NCBI RefSeq assembly: GCF_015356755.1
Contig: NZ_JADFCO010000063.1
Coordinates: 248,001-312,000 of the forward strand
DNA length: 64,000 nt
Origin: Nonlabens antarcticus
GTDB lineage: Bacteria; Bacteroidota; Bacteroidia; Flavobacteriales; Flavobacteriaceae
Direction: 5' to 3'
Made by a program: the position numbers and the translations under genes. The stretch's first letter is position 1. The number at the start of each line of letters is the position of its first letter. Shown piece after piece: positions 1 to 8,738 of this stretch. The notes under the pieces are model-generated. The model did not search any database. It had not been told where the DNA came from and worked only from the letters and a program-made list of their open reading frames with translations.

Positions 1-1423
1 TTTCAAAATCGTCACCGTTGGTCACTTCATAACTCATACTTTTCCCGCTTAAAGTAAGGTTGAATTTTGAGCTTACATCCACACTCAACGATGCTCCATA
101 AAACATAGTTTCAAGATCTGCATATTGAGTGTAAAAAACATTTCCTAGAGTCGCTCCTTCTTCTACAATTAAAACGCGACCTACATCTTTAGTATAGAAA
201 TAGCGATCATTCTCTTTTTTATAACCTCCATAAATTTTATAACCCAAATTATTAGTCACCTTTCCTTTTAATCCTAGTTGTGCATCAATCAATCTGTCAG
301 TAGGTTTAATTGTAATCGCTGGTGCTAAAAACACATTCTCATCAGCAAATTGTTGCAAGCTATTCATATCTAATCCTCCTAAAAGCTGTGTGTAAGCTAT
401 AATTTGATCGTCTAGAACTCTATAGCTGGCATTGATGTCTGGATAAAAATTGAATTCATTCTGATTGCCTTCAAAATCATTCAGATAATTCACCTTGGCA
501 CCTAATTCAAGTTTATAATTATCACCATACAAATTTAGCTTGGGGTTAGCGCCCGCTATTAAATAAGAGTAATCTGTTTGTGCTGGTCGCAGGCCTTGCT
601 GGTCAAAAGTTCCTTTCAAGTAATCTAAATCTAGGCCTAACCCTATTTCTGTATCCTGTATATCAAAAGAAAGCTGAGGCGTCAGTCGCCCGCGGAATTC
701 TTGAGCATCTTCACTGGAGGAAAGCCCGGTTAATTTTACTTTCAGTTCCTTGAAAACCGAATCAAAGAAATCAACATTACCACCTATTCCATAAGAAAGA
801 TAATTAATGGCAACATCTGTATCGTCGGGATTTGTTCCTATTAACTGTGTATTTAAGGGGTCATATATTCCGTACCAATTTGCTCTTTGATATCGTGCTC
901 CAGCAGTAACACCATAACTAGCATATCTTGAACGATGACCGTAAGAAAGGTCTAAAGCAGAGTCTGAATAAGAATCATCCAGTAAAACCTCGTCAATACC
1001 ACCGAAAGATGAGTTGTGATTTAGAAAAATCCCTAAGTCAGAATCCTTGTCGACCTCAACATTACCAGCAAATTCTGCTATAATATTGCCGTAATTCCCC
1101 AGTCCCAGTCGTGCATAGTTATCATAATATTCTGGCCGCTTTCGTGGTTTTAAACGCGATAATTTCCCCTTTGCGGGAGTAAATGTGGACGCCACGGGAA
1201 CTGAAAAAATGCTATAGGTCACTGCTTTCTTCTTAATCTTAATCGTATCATTTAATTGGGGCACGCTCTTAACTTTAAAAGCATCTGCAACAGATGGATC
1301 ATAAGCTTTGACAACAGTAATAGTACCGCCATTCAATCGGTCTTCATCTTTCTTGTCCTGTGCAATAAGCGTCGTTCCAATTAATAAAACCGAAACTGCT
1401 GTAGTTATATATTTAAAATTCAT
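1..1423 (-). CDS. Outer-membrane beta-barrel protein (TonB-dependent-receptor-like), C-terminus cut by window edge
   Basis: About 474 residues are visible; the C-terminus lies beyond base 1. The protein begins with a signal peptide (MNFKYITTAVSVLLIG, then TTLIAQ before the mature part). A short linker rich in Lys/Arg follows, then alternating hydrophobic/polar strands with many Tyr, Gly and Asn (for example YDNYARLGLGNYGN and FEGNQNEFNFYPDINASYR), typical of an outer-membrane barrel. I see no plug-domain TonB box, so it may be a barrel without a classic receptor plug. It starts 8 bp after the TPR gene stop on the same strand, so the two are very probably one operon and may work together at the envelope. 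The barrel assignment is fairly sure; the substrate is unknown. Confidence 0.7.
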   Translation of the reverse strand, partial: MNFKYITTAVSVLLIGTTLIAQDKKDEDRLNGGTITVVKAYDPSVADAFKVKSVPQLNDTIKIKKKAVTYSIFSVPVASTFTPAKGKLSRLKPRKRPEYYDNYARLGLGNYGNIIAEFAGNVEVDKDSDLGIFLNHNSSFGGIDEVLLDDSYSDSALDLSYGHRSRYASYGVTAGARYQRANWYGIYDPLNTQLIGTNPDDTDVAINYLSYGIGGNVDFFDSVFKELKVKLTGLSSSEDAQEFRGRLTPQLSFDIQDTEIGLGLDLDYLKGTFDQQGLRPAQTDYSYLIAGANPKLNLYGDNYKLELGAKVNYLNDFEGNQNEFNFYPDINASYRVLDDQIIAYTQLLGGLDMNSLQQFADENVFLAPAITIKPTDRLIDAQLGLKGKVTNNLGYKIYGGYKKENDRYFYTKDVGRVLIVEEGATLGNVFYTQYADLETMFYGASLSVDVSSKFNLTLSGKSMSYEVTNGDDFE

Positions 1424-1431
1424 AGAGATGA

Positions 1432-4400
1432 TTAGTTATTGGATGGAACTATGGATGAGTTGGTTTTTGCCTGTTCGTTTTTGATTCTGGCAAGTTCCGT
1501 TTTTGCCTGTGCAACAACTTCTGGATATTGCGAGAAATTGTCAATCACACCTTGCAATAAGGTTACTGCATTCAAGGTTTGTTTTGTGGCGTCATAACTT
1601 TTCGCCATGACCACAAGACCTCGAGCGCTCCATAATTTATAGCTTCCATAGTTTTTAGAGAGGCTTTGCACGGTTGCGATAGCCTCACTATGTTTCCCTT
1701 CTTGATTCTCAAAATATGCCTTATAAAACGTAGCCTCTGCAGCTGTGACACCGCTGGAGTTACTGAACACTTCTGCATAACCGCGTTTTGCAGCTGCCAT
1801 ATCATTACGCTTGAAGGAAGATCTTGCAATGATCAATTGTGCATCTGATCTTACCGCAGCGACTGTTGAACTATCTCCCAATACTTTATTAGCATAACCT
1901 ACCGCTTTATCAAATTGCTCCGTTTCATAGTAGGCTTTCATCAAGTTTGATTGTGCGTAAGCTTTGTTCTGTGGGAAATCTGCTGTAGCTTCTAGTTTTA
2001 TTAATATGGGTATCGCTTTCGCGAAAGCGGACTTTCTATCACCACCATCACTAACCGCATCATTCAACAATATTTCTCCCAGTCGTGCCAGTGCCTGTTC
2101 AGAATACTCGCTGCGCTCGCGGTCTGCAACATATTGATAATTAGGAATACTTGCTGCCTTATTACCTTCAGAAAAATACGCCTGCGCTAGATTGAAATGC
2201 GCCTGTAAAGCATATTTGCCATTGGGAAATTGCTCCAGATACTTTTTCAATTCACGCACCGCAGCACTCATGTTACCTTGTACAAATGGACGCTCTGCGC
2301 TCTCATAAGCCGTGTCATCCAGCTCTGAATCTGTGACATCAATAAAATCTAAACCACGCACCCAGCTCGCATATTCTGCCGTTTTACCTTGATCAATATA
2401 TACCAGTCTCGCACTACTCACAGCTTCTACTGCTTGCGGAGTTCCAGCATATTTTGATGCTACTTGTTTAAAAATAGCTAAAGCCTCATCGAGCTTATTG
2501 TCATTGTAAAACTGTAAACCCTTACGCATCATAGATGGTGCGGTATATCTACTGTTTGGAAATTCTTTAATTAAGCGATCATAAGTCTGTGTACCATCAG
2601 CGACTTTACCACTGTTGATGTAGGTATTCCCTAATTCATACAAAACATCATCACGAAATTGAGAATTTTTGAAGTTTTCTAGAAACGTATTAAGTTCTTG
2701 TATTTTGCTATCTATACGATCAACAAAACCATAAGACATTGCTTTCTGGAAGGTTGCATAGTCAGCAGCTGGTCCTCCCATTTTAATCGATTCGTTGTAG
2801 GACTCAATAGCTGGCCAGTATTTTTTTGATACAAAATTAGCATCTCCTATCCTCATGTAAGCATCGTTTGTTCTCACTTTATCATTTGAAAACTGAGCGA
2901 CAAAGCGCTCCATAGCGCTGATGCTAGAACTATAATTTTTTAATTTAAAATGGGTGTAACCCATATCATAATCTAACAATTTGTCTTCATCAATACTTGC
3001 ACTGATTTTGTTTGCCCGCTCAAACTCTGCTAACGCGTTGTTGAAATCACTCAATTCGTAAAGAGAAGCTGCTTTCCAAAATCGCGCTTTCTTCTCTAGA
3101 TTTTTTTCGGTTAAGTTTTTAATAGCCTTATCAAGATTAGCTCCCGCAGCAGCATAATCTCCTGCTGTGAATAAATTCAATCCATGATATAAAGCTACCT
3201 TACCGTATACATTTTCATTCCCGCGAATTCTACCATCTTCCAATAAACTGATGGCTTCCGCATAATTTTTAGAGCTGAAATAGGAATCGATCAACAGGTT
3301 GTTCATTTCATCCTTATTTTCTGCATTGGGATATTTCTCGATATAATTCAAGATCACCGCTGGAACGCTTTCGTATGGATTCCCGTTCTCATAGCTCAAT
3401 TTTGCATAGTTATAGGTGGCATCTTGAGTAATCTGATCATCGAGTGCAATTTCACTTGCCTTTTTGAAAGCGTTCAACGCATCCTCACCACGATCAAGCT
3501 TGATGTAACTTTGACCCAGGTGATAGTAAGCATTTTGAGCAGTCGCATTTTCACCTCCTATAATCTTATTGAAAGTTTCCACCGCGTTTGCAAAATCGCC
3601 TAGTTTGTAATACGTATAACCCAGCTGGTAATAATCGTTATTGTTCCATTTACCTCGAGTTCCCTGATATTTTTGCAAGTACGGTAAAGCTTCCTGATAT
3701 TTTTCTTGGTTGAATAAAGACTGTCCTATAACACGGTTCAATTCAGATTGTTCTGCGCGGTTAGAGGTCGACATTTGCTTTTCAGCTAGAGTGATCGCTT
3801 CATCAAAACGCCCTAGTTTATAATTAAGATCAGCTTGATAATACGATAACTTGGCATCCGTTTCTGGTGCCTCCTCTACCTCGTTGAATAAACCCTCTGC
3901 AGTTTCTAGGTCATCACCTTCATAAGCGATGTATCCCAGATAATATTTTGCTTTGGAACCATATTCTTGCGTATCGCTAACTCTGTTCAAATAAGGTTTA
4001 GCCTCGTCATATTTATTGCTTTGAACGAGTGTATAACCCTTATTGAAGTAGTACCGATTTTTTTGGTCTTCAGATAAGTTGTTTTCATCCACCTTATCAT
4101 ACCACAATACCGCCTGACGGTAATTACCACTTTCAAAATAATAGTCAGCAACATCAATGTAAGCGCTATTACTCTTTGTAGAGGTAGGATATTGCTTCAC
4201 AAAATTCTCTACCATCTCATCAGCATTGCGTTGATTCAATCGCACAGCGCAGTTTGCAGCATAATATGCAGCATTTCCTTTGATGGTTTCATCATCAATC
4301 TTTTCAACAACCGCTTCAAATAAACGTTGTGCCGCAACGTATTGATCCTCTTGATAAAGATCGACAGCAGTGTTGTAGTTGCGCAAGTTGTCCGTAAAAA

Positions 4401-4470
4401 TTTTAGACTGCTGGGCGAGTCCTGTATAAACGGCGCCTAATAAAAAAGCCGTAAGTGCAATTTTCCTCAT
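1432..4470 (-). CDS. Secreted tetratricopeptide-repeat protein, 1012 aa
   Basis: The protein has a signal peptide (MRKIALTAFLLGAVYTGLAQQ) and then an almost unbroken run of TPR units to the C-terminus, with the usual spacing of Tyr/Ala/Gly (for example NAYYHLGQSYIKLDRGEDA and DDVLYELGNTYINSGKVADG). It should be periplasmic or outer-membrane associated and act as a protein-binding scaffold. Long TPR proteins of this kind are common in Flavobacteriia, but no specific role can be read from the sequence. One copy of the dispersed 16-bp palindrome lies inside the gene at 2014-2029 and is read as AFAKA near residue 817. The barrel gene follows at 8 bp; ftsE is divergent. Confidence 0.85.
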   Translation of the reverse strand: MRKIALTAFLLGAVYTGLAQQSKIFTDNLRNYNTAVDLYQEDQYVAAQRLFEAVVEKIDDETIKGNAAYYAANCAVRLNQRNADEMVENFVKQYPTSTKSNSAYIDVADYYFESGNYRQAVLWYDKVDENNLSEDQKNRYYFNKGYTLVQSNKYDEAKPYLNRVSDTQEYGSKAKYYLGYIAYEGDDLETAEGLFNEVEEAPETDAKLSYYQADLNYKLGRFDEAITLAEKQMSTSNRAEQSELNRVIGQSLFNQEKYQEALPYLQKYQGTRGKWNNNDYYQLGYTYYKLGDFANAVETFNKIIGGENATAQNAYYHLGQSYIKLDRGEDALNAFKKASEIALDDQITQDATYNYAKLSYENGNPYESVPAVILNYIEKYPNAENKDEMNNLLIDSYFSSKNYAEAISLLEDGRIRGNENVYGKVALYHGLNLFTAGDYAAAGANLDKAIKNLTEKNLEKKARFWKAASLYELSDFNNALAEFERANKISASIDEDKLLDYDMGYTHFKLKNYSSSISAMERFVAQFSNDKVRTNDAYMRIGDANFVSKKYWPAIESYNESIKMGGPAADYATFQKAMSYGFVDRIDSKIQELNTFLENFKNSQFRDDVLYELGNTYINSGKVADGTQTYDRLIKEFPNSRYTAPSMMRKGLQFYNDNKLDEALAIFKQVASKYAGTPQAVEAVSSARLVYIDQGKTAEYASWVRGLDFIDVTDSELDDTAYESAERPFVQGNMSAAVRELKKYLEQFPNGKYALQAHFNLAQAYFSEGNKAASIPNYQYVADRERSEYSEQALARLGEILLNDAVSDGGDRKSAFAKAIPILIKLEATADFPQNKAYAQSNLMKAYYETEQFDKAVGYANKVLGDSSTVAAVRSDAQLIIARSSFKRNDMAAAKRGYAEVFSNSSGVTAAEATFYKAYFENQEGKHSEAIATVQSLSKNYGSYKLWSARGLVVMAKSYDATKQTLNAVTLLQGVIDNFSQYPEVVAQAKTELARIKNEQAKTNSSIVPSNN
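2014..2029. repeat. Dispersed 16-bp palindrome (exact copy)
   Basis: Exact cgctttcgcgaaagcg inside the TPR gene, read as AFAKA on the minus strand. Confidence 0.95.
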
Positions 4471-4592
4471 GAGAGCTATAGTTAGTCAGTGTGTAAAATT
4501 AGAATCCTACACTTTGTTAACGGCACTTTTCCTAATTAATTATACGCATGGTTATCCACAGCTTTATGTATTTTTACCTCAAAATATATTTC

Positions 4593-5276
4593 ATGTCAAA
4601 TCACGTGCTTTCCCTTTCTGATGTCGATATTTTTCAAATGGACAATCTCATCCTTAAAGACGTGAATCTCAATATTGATAAAGGCGAGTTTGTTTACTTA
4701 ATCGGTAAAACTGGTAGTGGTAAAAGCTCCTTGATGAAAACCCTTTATGGTGATATTCCCTTGAAAAAAGGTTCTGGAAGTATTGTAGATTTTGATTTAG
4801 CCAGCTTGCGCGAAAGCGAAATTCCTTTCCTACGTCGCAAACTAGGAGTGGTATTTCAGGATTTTAAGCTTCTTACGGACAGAACAATTCAAGAAAACCT
4901 GAAGTTTGTTCTGAAAGCCACCGGCTGGAAGAATAAAACCGAAATGCAGGATAAGATTGACGAGGTTCTGGATAAGGTGGGCATGAAAACCAAAGGCTTT
5001 AAATACCCACACGAACTCTCTGGCGGTGAGCAACAACGTGTGGCTATTGCTAGAGCACTTCTTAATAATCCAGAACTGATTATTGCAGATGAGCCCACTG
5101 GAAATCTAGATCCACAGACCAGTGTGGAAATCATGGAGGTTTTACAAACCATTAATAAAAACGGAAATACGATTTTAATGGCAACCCATGATTATGCCCT
5201 CATTTTAAAATATCCATCCAAGACTCTCAAATGTGACGATGGCGAAGTTTTTGAAGTGGTTCAGAGAACGGTTTAA
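4593..5276 (+). CDS. ftsE: Cell-division ABC transporter ATP-binding protein FtsE
   Basis: This is a 227-residue ABC ATPase. It shows Walker A GKTGSGKS (residues 38-45), the Q-loop VFQDFKLL, the signature LSGGEQQRVAIARALL, Walker B LIIADEPTGNLD and the switch His in MATHDY. With the membrane protein FtsX, FtsE couples divisome assembly to periplasmic peptidoglycan hydrolysis. An upstream in-frame ATG at 4548 would add 15 hydrophobic residues that FtsE does not have, so ATG 4593 is chosen. No ftsX lies beside it; the FtsX-fold permease at 52377 is of the LolC/E type. Residues SLRESE come from a degenerate copy of the dispersed palindrome near 4804-4818. Confidence 0.88.
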   Translation: MSNHVLSLSDVDIFQMDNLILKDVNLNIDKGEFVYLIGKTGSGKSSLMKTLYGDIPLKKGSGSIVDFDLASLRESEIPFLRRKLGVVFQDFKLLTDRTIQENLKFVLKATGWKNKTEMQDKIDEVLDKVGMKTKGFKYPHELSGGEQQRVAIARALLNNPELIIADEPTGNLDPQTSVEIMEVLQTINKNGNTILMATHDYALILKYPSKTLKCDDGEVFEVVQRTV

Positions 5277-5552
5277 TTCATTTTAAATATTCTACTTATC
5301 GCTGAAAAGAAATGATTAACGGATTAGTTTTGGCACTAGTTCCTTTTTCAAAATATGTCGTTTGAAATTATAAGCCGGGTAGGTCAACGTTAGACATTTA
5401 ATTATGCGAATACTTTAGATTACTGATAATCAAAAGTATATTTAGATCTGTGGCAAGATAAAATCACCATTATCAATTATCGGTTCATTAAGAAAAAAGC
5501 GTTTCTTGGTTCGGCTGGAGAAACCTTTTAAGAGTACAATTAATTTTTAAGC

Positions 5553-6452
5553 ATGTTATCCATCTGCATTCCTGTTTTCAATTATGACATTAGGAAACTG
5601 GTCATGGAAATTCACAAACAAGTCTCGGCTCTTGATATCGCATTTGAGCTTTTAGTTTATGACGACTGTAGCTCTTCTAACTCAATCGTGACTAACAATT
5701 CTGAAATTCAGGAATTACAAAATGTTAGATTCAAAGTCTTAGAAAATAACATAGGACGCAGCGCTATTAGAAATTTATTGGCCGACGATTCTCAATTCCC
5801 TCATATTTTATTTCTAGATGCGGATGTTTATCCAAATAGTCCAGATTTTATAGAAAAGTATTTTAAACATATTTCTGCTGCTACCACCATTATTTACGGT
5901 GGTATTCAATATCAAAAAAATAAACCCGCTGCCGATGAAATGCTGCGATGGGTTTACGGAAGAGAAAGAGAAGTATTGACAGTAAAAGAAAGGCTTCTCA
6001 AACCACACCTGCGATTTTTGACTTTGAATTTTTTAATTTCCAGAGAAGCTTTCAACCTACTCCGTTTTAACGAGAATATACCCAACTTAAGACATGACGA
6101 CACTTTATTTGCTCTTAGCGCTAAAAATTTAGGTATCCCAGTTTTACACATCGATAATACCGTAGAACATCAAGGGTTGGAATCGAGTAAGATTTTCTTA
6201 AAGAAATCTAGTGAATCATCTCAAGTACTTGCTCATCTGGTCAAATCTGGACTTATAGAAGCTAAATCCACCAAGCTTTCAAAAACAGCAGGTCGACTTT
6301 TACGCTACAAGTTAGCTACGTTTATAATTTCTCTTCAAAAAACGTTTAGAAATAGAATGGAAGCAAACCTAAAATCTTCACAGCCATCAATGATTCTCTT
6401 TGATTTTCACAGGCTCGGTGAATATTTAAAAAGTTTTATTTCAGTAAGATAA
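5553..6452 (+). CDS. Family 2 glycosyltransferase
   Basis: A 299-residue GT-A enzyme. It opens with MLSICIPVFNYD and has the nucleotide-binding YDDCSS. NNIGRSAIRN and the metal-binding DxD motif (LFLDADVY, about residue 90) follow. A later RHDDTLFALSAKN segment fits the acceptor/catalytic region. It should transfer a sugar from a nucleotide-sugar donor at the cytoplasmic face of the membrane. The C-terminal 80 residues are basic and lack a membrane span. It is the first gene of a small glycosylation cluster; the 276 bp before it show no gene. Donor and acceptor cannot be told from sequence. Confidence 0.85.
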   Translation: MLSICIPVFNYDIRKLVMEIHKQVSALDIAFELLVYDDCSSSNSIVTNNSEIQELQNVRFKVLENNIGRSAIRNLLADDSQFPHILFLDADVYPNSPDFIEKYFKHISAATTIIYGGIQYQKNKPAADEMLRWVYGREREVLTVKERLLKPHLRFLTLNFLISREAFNLLRFNENIPNLRHDDTLFALSAKNLGIPVLHIDNTVEHQGLESSKIFLKKSSESSQVLAHLVKSGLIEAKSTKLSKTAGRLLRYKLATFIISLQKTFRNRMEANLKSSQPSMILFDFHRLGEYLKSFISVR

Positions 6453-6523
6453 GTTTTGTCATTTAAGAAAGTCTTATTTTGGATAAGCTACCGCAGTCTA
6501 TTAAACTGCTAACTTTTTATGTT

Positions 6524-7465
6524 ATGAATTCATTTCTTGTTGTTATTCCATTGTATAATAAATCTTCAACGATCCTTAGAGCGATAGAATCAGTTCTCGC
6601 ACAAGTGCATATTGATTTTAAAATACTCATAATAGATGATGGTTCTACAGACGACAGCTATCAACAAGCTTCATTAGTAACAAATGATCACATTACCCTT
6701 ATTAAGCAAGAAAATCACGGCGTTAGTTATACCCGCAACATAGGAATAAAAGAAGCTATTGAAAATAAATTTGATTTTGTAGCCTTCCTAGATGCAGATG
6801 ATTACTGGATGCCAGATCATTTGAAGCAATTAGATTATTCAATCAGCAAGTTCCCTGACGCAACAATTATTGCAAATAATTACAAGATAAAAATAGGTAA
6901 ACGTCAATTTCAAAAAACTAAATTATCACTTAAAAATATCGAGGATAGTTTTCTTGTAGAACCTTTTTTCCAGTACAATTATCTCAATACCGTACTGATT
7001 CCATCAGCGATTTGCATGTCTGTAAAAAATAACGAACCTATTTATTTTGATGAAAATTTAAGTCATACAGAAGATATTGATTTCTTAATTAAAGCTGGAC
7101 TGAGTGCAAAAGTTGCTTTTCATAAGAATCCCACTGTTATTTATGATGAAACTGCAGGGAACAAATCCTCAGAAGTTCCTATAGTCAAAAGATCTGTTAC
7201 AAACTTTAGTAAGTATGAAAAGGAATATCCCGAGAACCTCCACCTTAAGAAATTAATTGATATTAATAGATTTTCTATTGCCATCGATTACCGTTTGCTT
7301 AACGATATTAAGAATGCAACACTATACCAGCATCAAATAGATCAAAATAACCTTACTAAAAAACAGCGCACATTATTAGAAATGAGCAGCCGTCAATTAA
7401 AAGCGCTCAAAAGGACCCAGCGGGTTTTAGGAAACTTAGGATTTAGACTTAGAACCGGGAGTTAA
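6524..7465 (+). CDS. Family 2 glycosyltransferase
   Basis: A 313-residue GT2 enzyme. The start at ATG 6524 gives the usual beginning MNSFLVVIPLYNKSSTILRA; an upstream in-frame codon would add 15 residues before the first strand. Visible motifs are the donor-binding IIDDGSTDDS, ENHGVSYTRN and the DxD-type AFLDADDYWMPDH. TEDIDFLIKAGL matches the acceptor-side acidic motif. It follows the previous GT2 gene by 71 bp on the same strand, and its last 4 bp overlap the convergent ketoisomerase gene. Likely role: building a surface glycan or protein glycan. Specificity is unknown. Confidence 0.85.
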   Translation: MNSFLVVIPLYNKSSTILRAIESVLAQVHIDFKILIIDDGSTDDSYQQASLVTNDHITLIKQENHGVSYTRNIGIKEAIENKFDFVAFLDADDYWMPDHLKQLDYSISKFPDATIIANNYKIKIGKRQFQKTKLSLKNIEDSFLVEPFFQYNYLNTVLIPSAICMSVKNNEPIYFDENLSHTEDIDFLIKAGLSAKVAFHKNPTVIYDETAGNKSSEVPIVKRSVTNFSKYEKEYPENLHLKKLIDINRFSIAIDYRLLNDIKNATLYQHQIDQNNLTKKQRTLLEMSSRQLKALKRTQRVLGNLGFRLRTGS

Positions 7466-7857
7466 TGACTTGCTAGACTCTCAAAAGCTGTAAGATCTCT
7501 AATATAATCTTCTTCATCAAATTCATGAGAAGCGATGGAAAGACAAACAGCACCGCTGGAAAAGTCTTCCAACTCTCGCCATAACATTGTGGGAATCAAC
7601 AACCCTTTGTCCGGTTTGTTTAAAAGGATTTTCTTCCAGCTTTTACCGTCGTAAAGTTTAACGGTAAAACTACCGCTCAATGCAATGAGCATCGACTGGC
7701 ATTCTTTGTGCGCATGACCACCACGATGGCTGTTACTGGGAACATCAAACAAGTAATATACCCGTTTTACCGCAAACGGAATAGTATTTCCTTCAATGAC
7801 GGCAAGGTTACCTCGCGGGTCTACAATTTTAGGGATATCGACAAATTTATGCTCCAT
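7462..7857 (-). CDS. FdtA/WxcM-type sugar 3,4-ketoisomerase (cupin)
   Basis: A 131-residue single-domain cupin. It has the family's DPRGNLAVIE, the RVYYLFDVP strand, the catalytic His pair in RGGHAHK, LSGSFTVKLYDG and the C-terminal SHEFDEEDYIRD. The family converts dTDP-4-keto-6-deoxyglucose to a 3-keto sugar, a step toward dTDP-3-amino sugars such as Fuc3NAc. No RmlA, RmlB or aminotransferase partner lies in the window, so it either depends on distant genes or works on another nucleotide sugar. Its promoter box lies only 4 nt before the ATG. Family assignment is sure; substrate is inferred. Confidence 0.85.
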   Translation of the reverse strand: MEHKFVDIPKIVDPRGNLAVIEGNTIPFAVKRVYYLFDVPSNSHRGGHAHKECQSMLIALSGSFTVKLYDGKSWKKILLNKPDKGLLIPTMLWRELEDFSSGAVCLSIASHEFDEEDYIRDLTAFESLASH

Positions 7858-7861
7858 TGTT

Positions 7862-7869
7862 CAAATGTA
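7862..7869 (-). promoter_or_regulatory. Promoter -7 box of the ketoisomerase gene
   Basis: TACATTTG on the minus strand fits the Bacteroidota consensus TAnnTTTG. Only 4 nt separate it from the ATG at 7857, which suggests a leaderless or nearly leaderless mRNA. Confidence 0.55.
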
Positions 7870-7880
7870 ATTCTTTGTCA

Positions 7881-8708
7881 TTAACTAGTCTTGAGTCTAT
7901 CCCTATCCTGAAAATCAGCTGCGCCTTGCTCAAATGTTCGTTTAACTATCCAGGGCTTACGAGGGTCCAGGATTAAACCTTTTCGCAATAAAAAAAAGGC
8001 GTACTTGTAACTAAGAAAAGAAATATTCTTTTTAAAATATTGGGCGATCGCACCACGGGCATAGATAATGCGAGAAGAACTCGCTTCCATACTAGAATTA
8101 TGTTTTGGGTGTGCAACAATTACCTTATTGAGAAAATACCTTGATATATTTTTCTGTCCTAATTGATGTAGGAAAAGATAGTTCTCCCCATCCTCAAATT
8201 GAGCTCCTAACCCAAAACGTTCGTCATATCTAACCTTATTCTTTATAGGATTTCTTTTAAAAACAATTTCAGGCGACAAGGTTTGGTTTTCATTGACTTG
8301 AGTAAAAGTTTGATTATTATCTGGATACTCCCAGTATAGCTTTCCAGACTCCAGTACTTCCGTTTGAAACGTGATCAAGTCTGATGATATGTTATTGAAT
8401 GCCTCAATTATTATCGAAATGGCATCTTGCCGGATAATACAATCGTCGTCCATAAGCCACAATAACTCACCTTTTGATTCTCGAATCGCCAGATTTCTAC
8501 TGCGACTCAATCCATAATCCGTATCATTTATAACTCGGATATTGGTTTGGTCGCTGACTAGCTTTTTAGTTTTGCTCTGATTGACGATCAAAATGTTTTC
8601 TGTGATCGCAACAAGAGGTTTTGAAAAAATAACTTCTAAAAACGACAAGTCACTACGATCCATGGTCGCAATTAGAATCTCAAGATCATCTTCACTGTAT
8701 TGTCTCAA
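7881..8708 (-). CDS. Family 2 glycosyltransferase, probable TTG start
   Basis: A GT2 enzyme of about 275 residues. The core starts LEILIATMDRSDLSFL, with NDTDYGLSRSRNLAI and the DxD-type motif LLWLMDDDCII; LGAQFEDGENYLFLHQLG carries the later acidic motif. The frame stays open back to a GTG at 8777, but that start would overlap the divergent gene by 39 bp and add 23 residues with no GT2 character. The TTG at 8708 lies 16 nt after a perfect minus-strand promoter box (8732-8725), so it is preferred. The first ATG (8663) would remove the first beta strand. Specificity is unknown. Confidence 0.8.
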   Translation of the reverse strand: MRQYSEDDLEILIATMDRSDLSFLEVIFSKPLVAITENILIVNQSKTKKLVSDQTNIRVINDTDYGLSRSRNLAIRESKGELLWLMDDDCIIRQDAISIIIEAFNNISSDLITFQTEVLESGKLYWEYPDNNQTFTQVNENQTLSPEIVFKRNPIKNKVRYDERFGLGAQFEDGENYLFLHQLGQKNISRYFLNKVIVAHPKHNSSMEASSSRIIYARGAIAQYFKKNISFLSYKYAFFLLRKGLILDPRKPWIVKRTFEQGAADFQDRDRLKTS

Positions 8709-8724
8709 CCCCTTATCTTTATCC

Positions 8725-8732
8725 CAAAGGTA
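8725..8732 (-). promoter_or_regulatory. Promoter -7 box of the divergent GT2 gene
   Basis: TACCTTTG on the minus strand matches TAnnTTTG and decides the start of the GT2 gene at TTG 8708. Confidence 0.5.
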
Positions 8733-8738
8733 CTTTTT

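Noticed and set aside
4804-4818. gcttgcgcgaaagcg in ftsE as a full palindrome copy
   Set aside because: More than one position differs from the 16-mer; noted as degenerate only.
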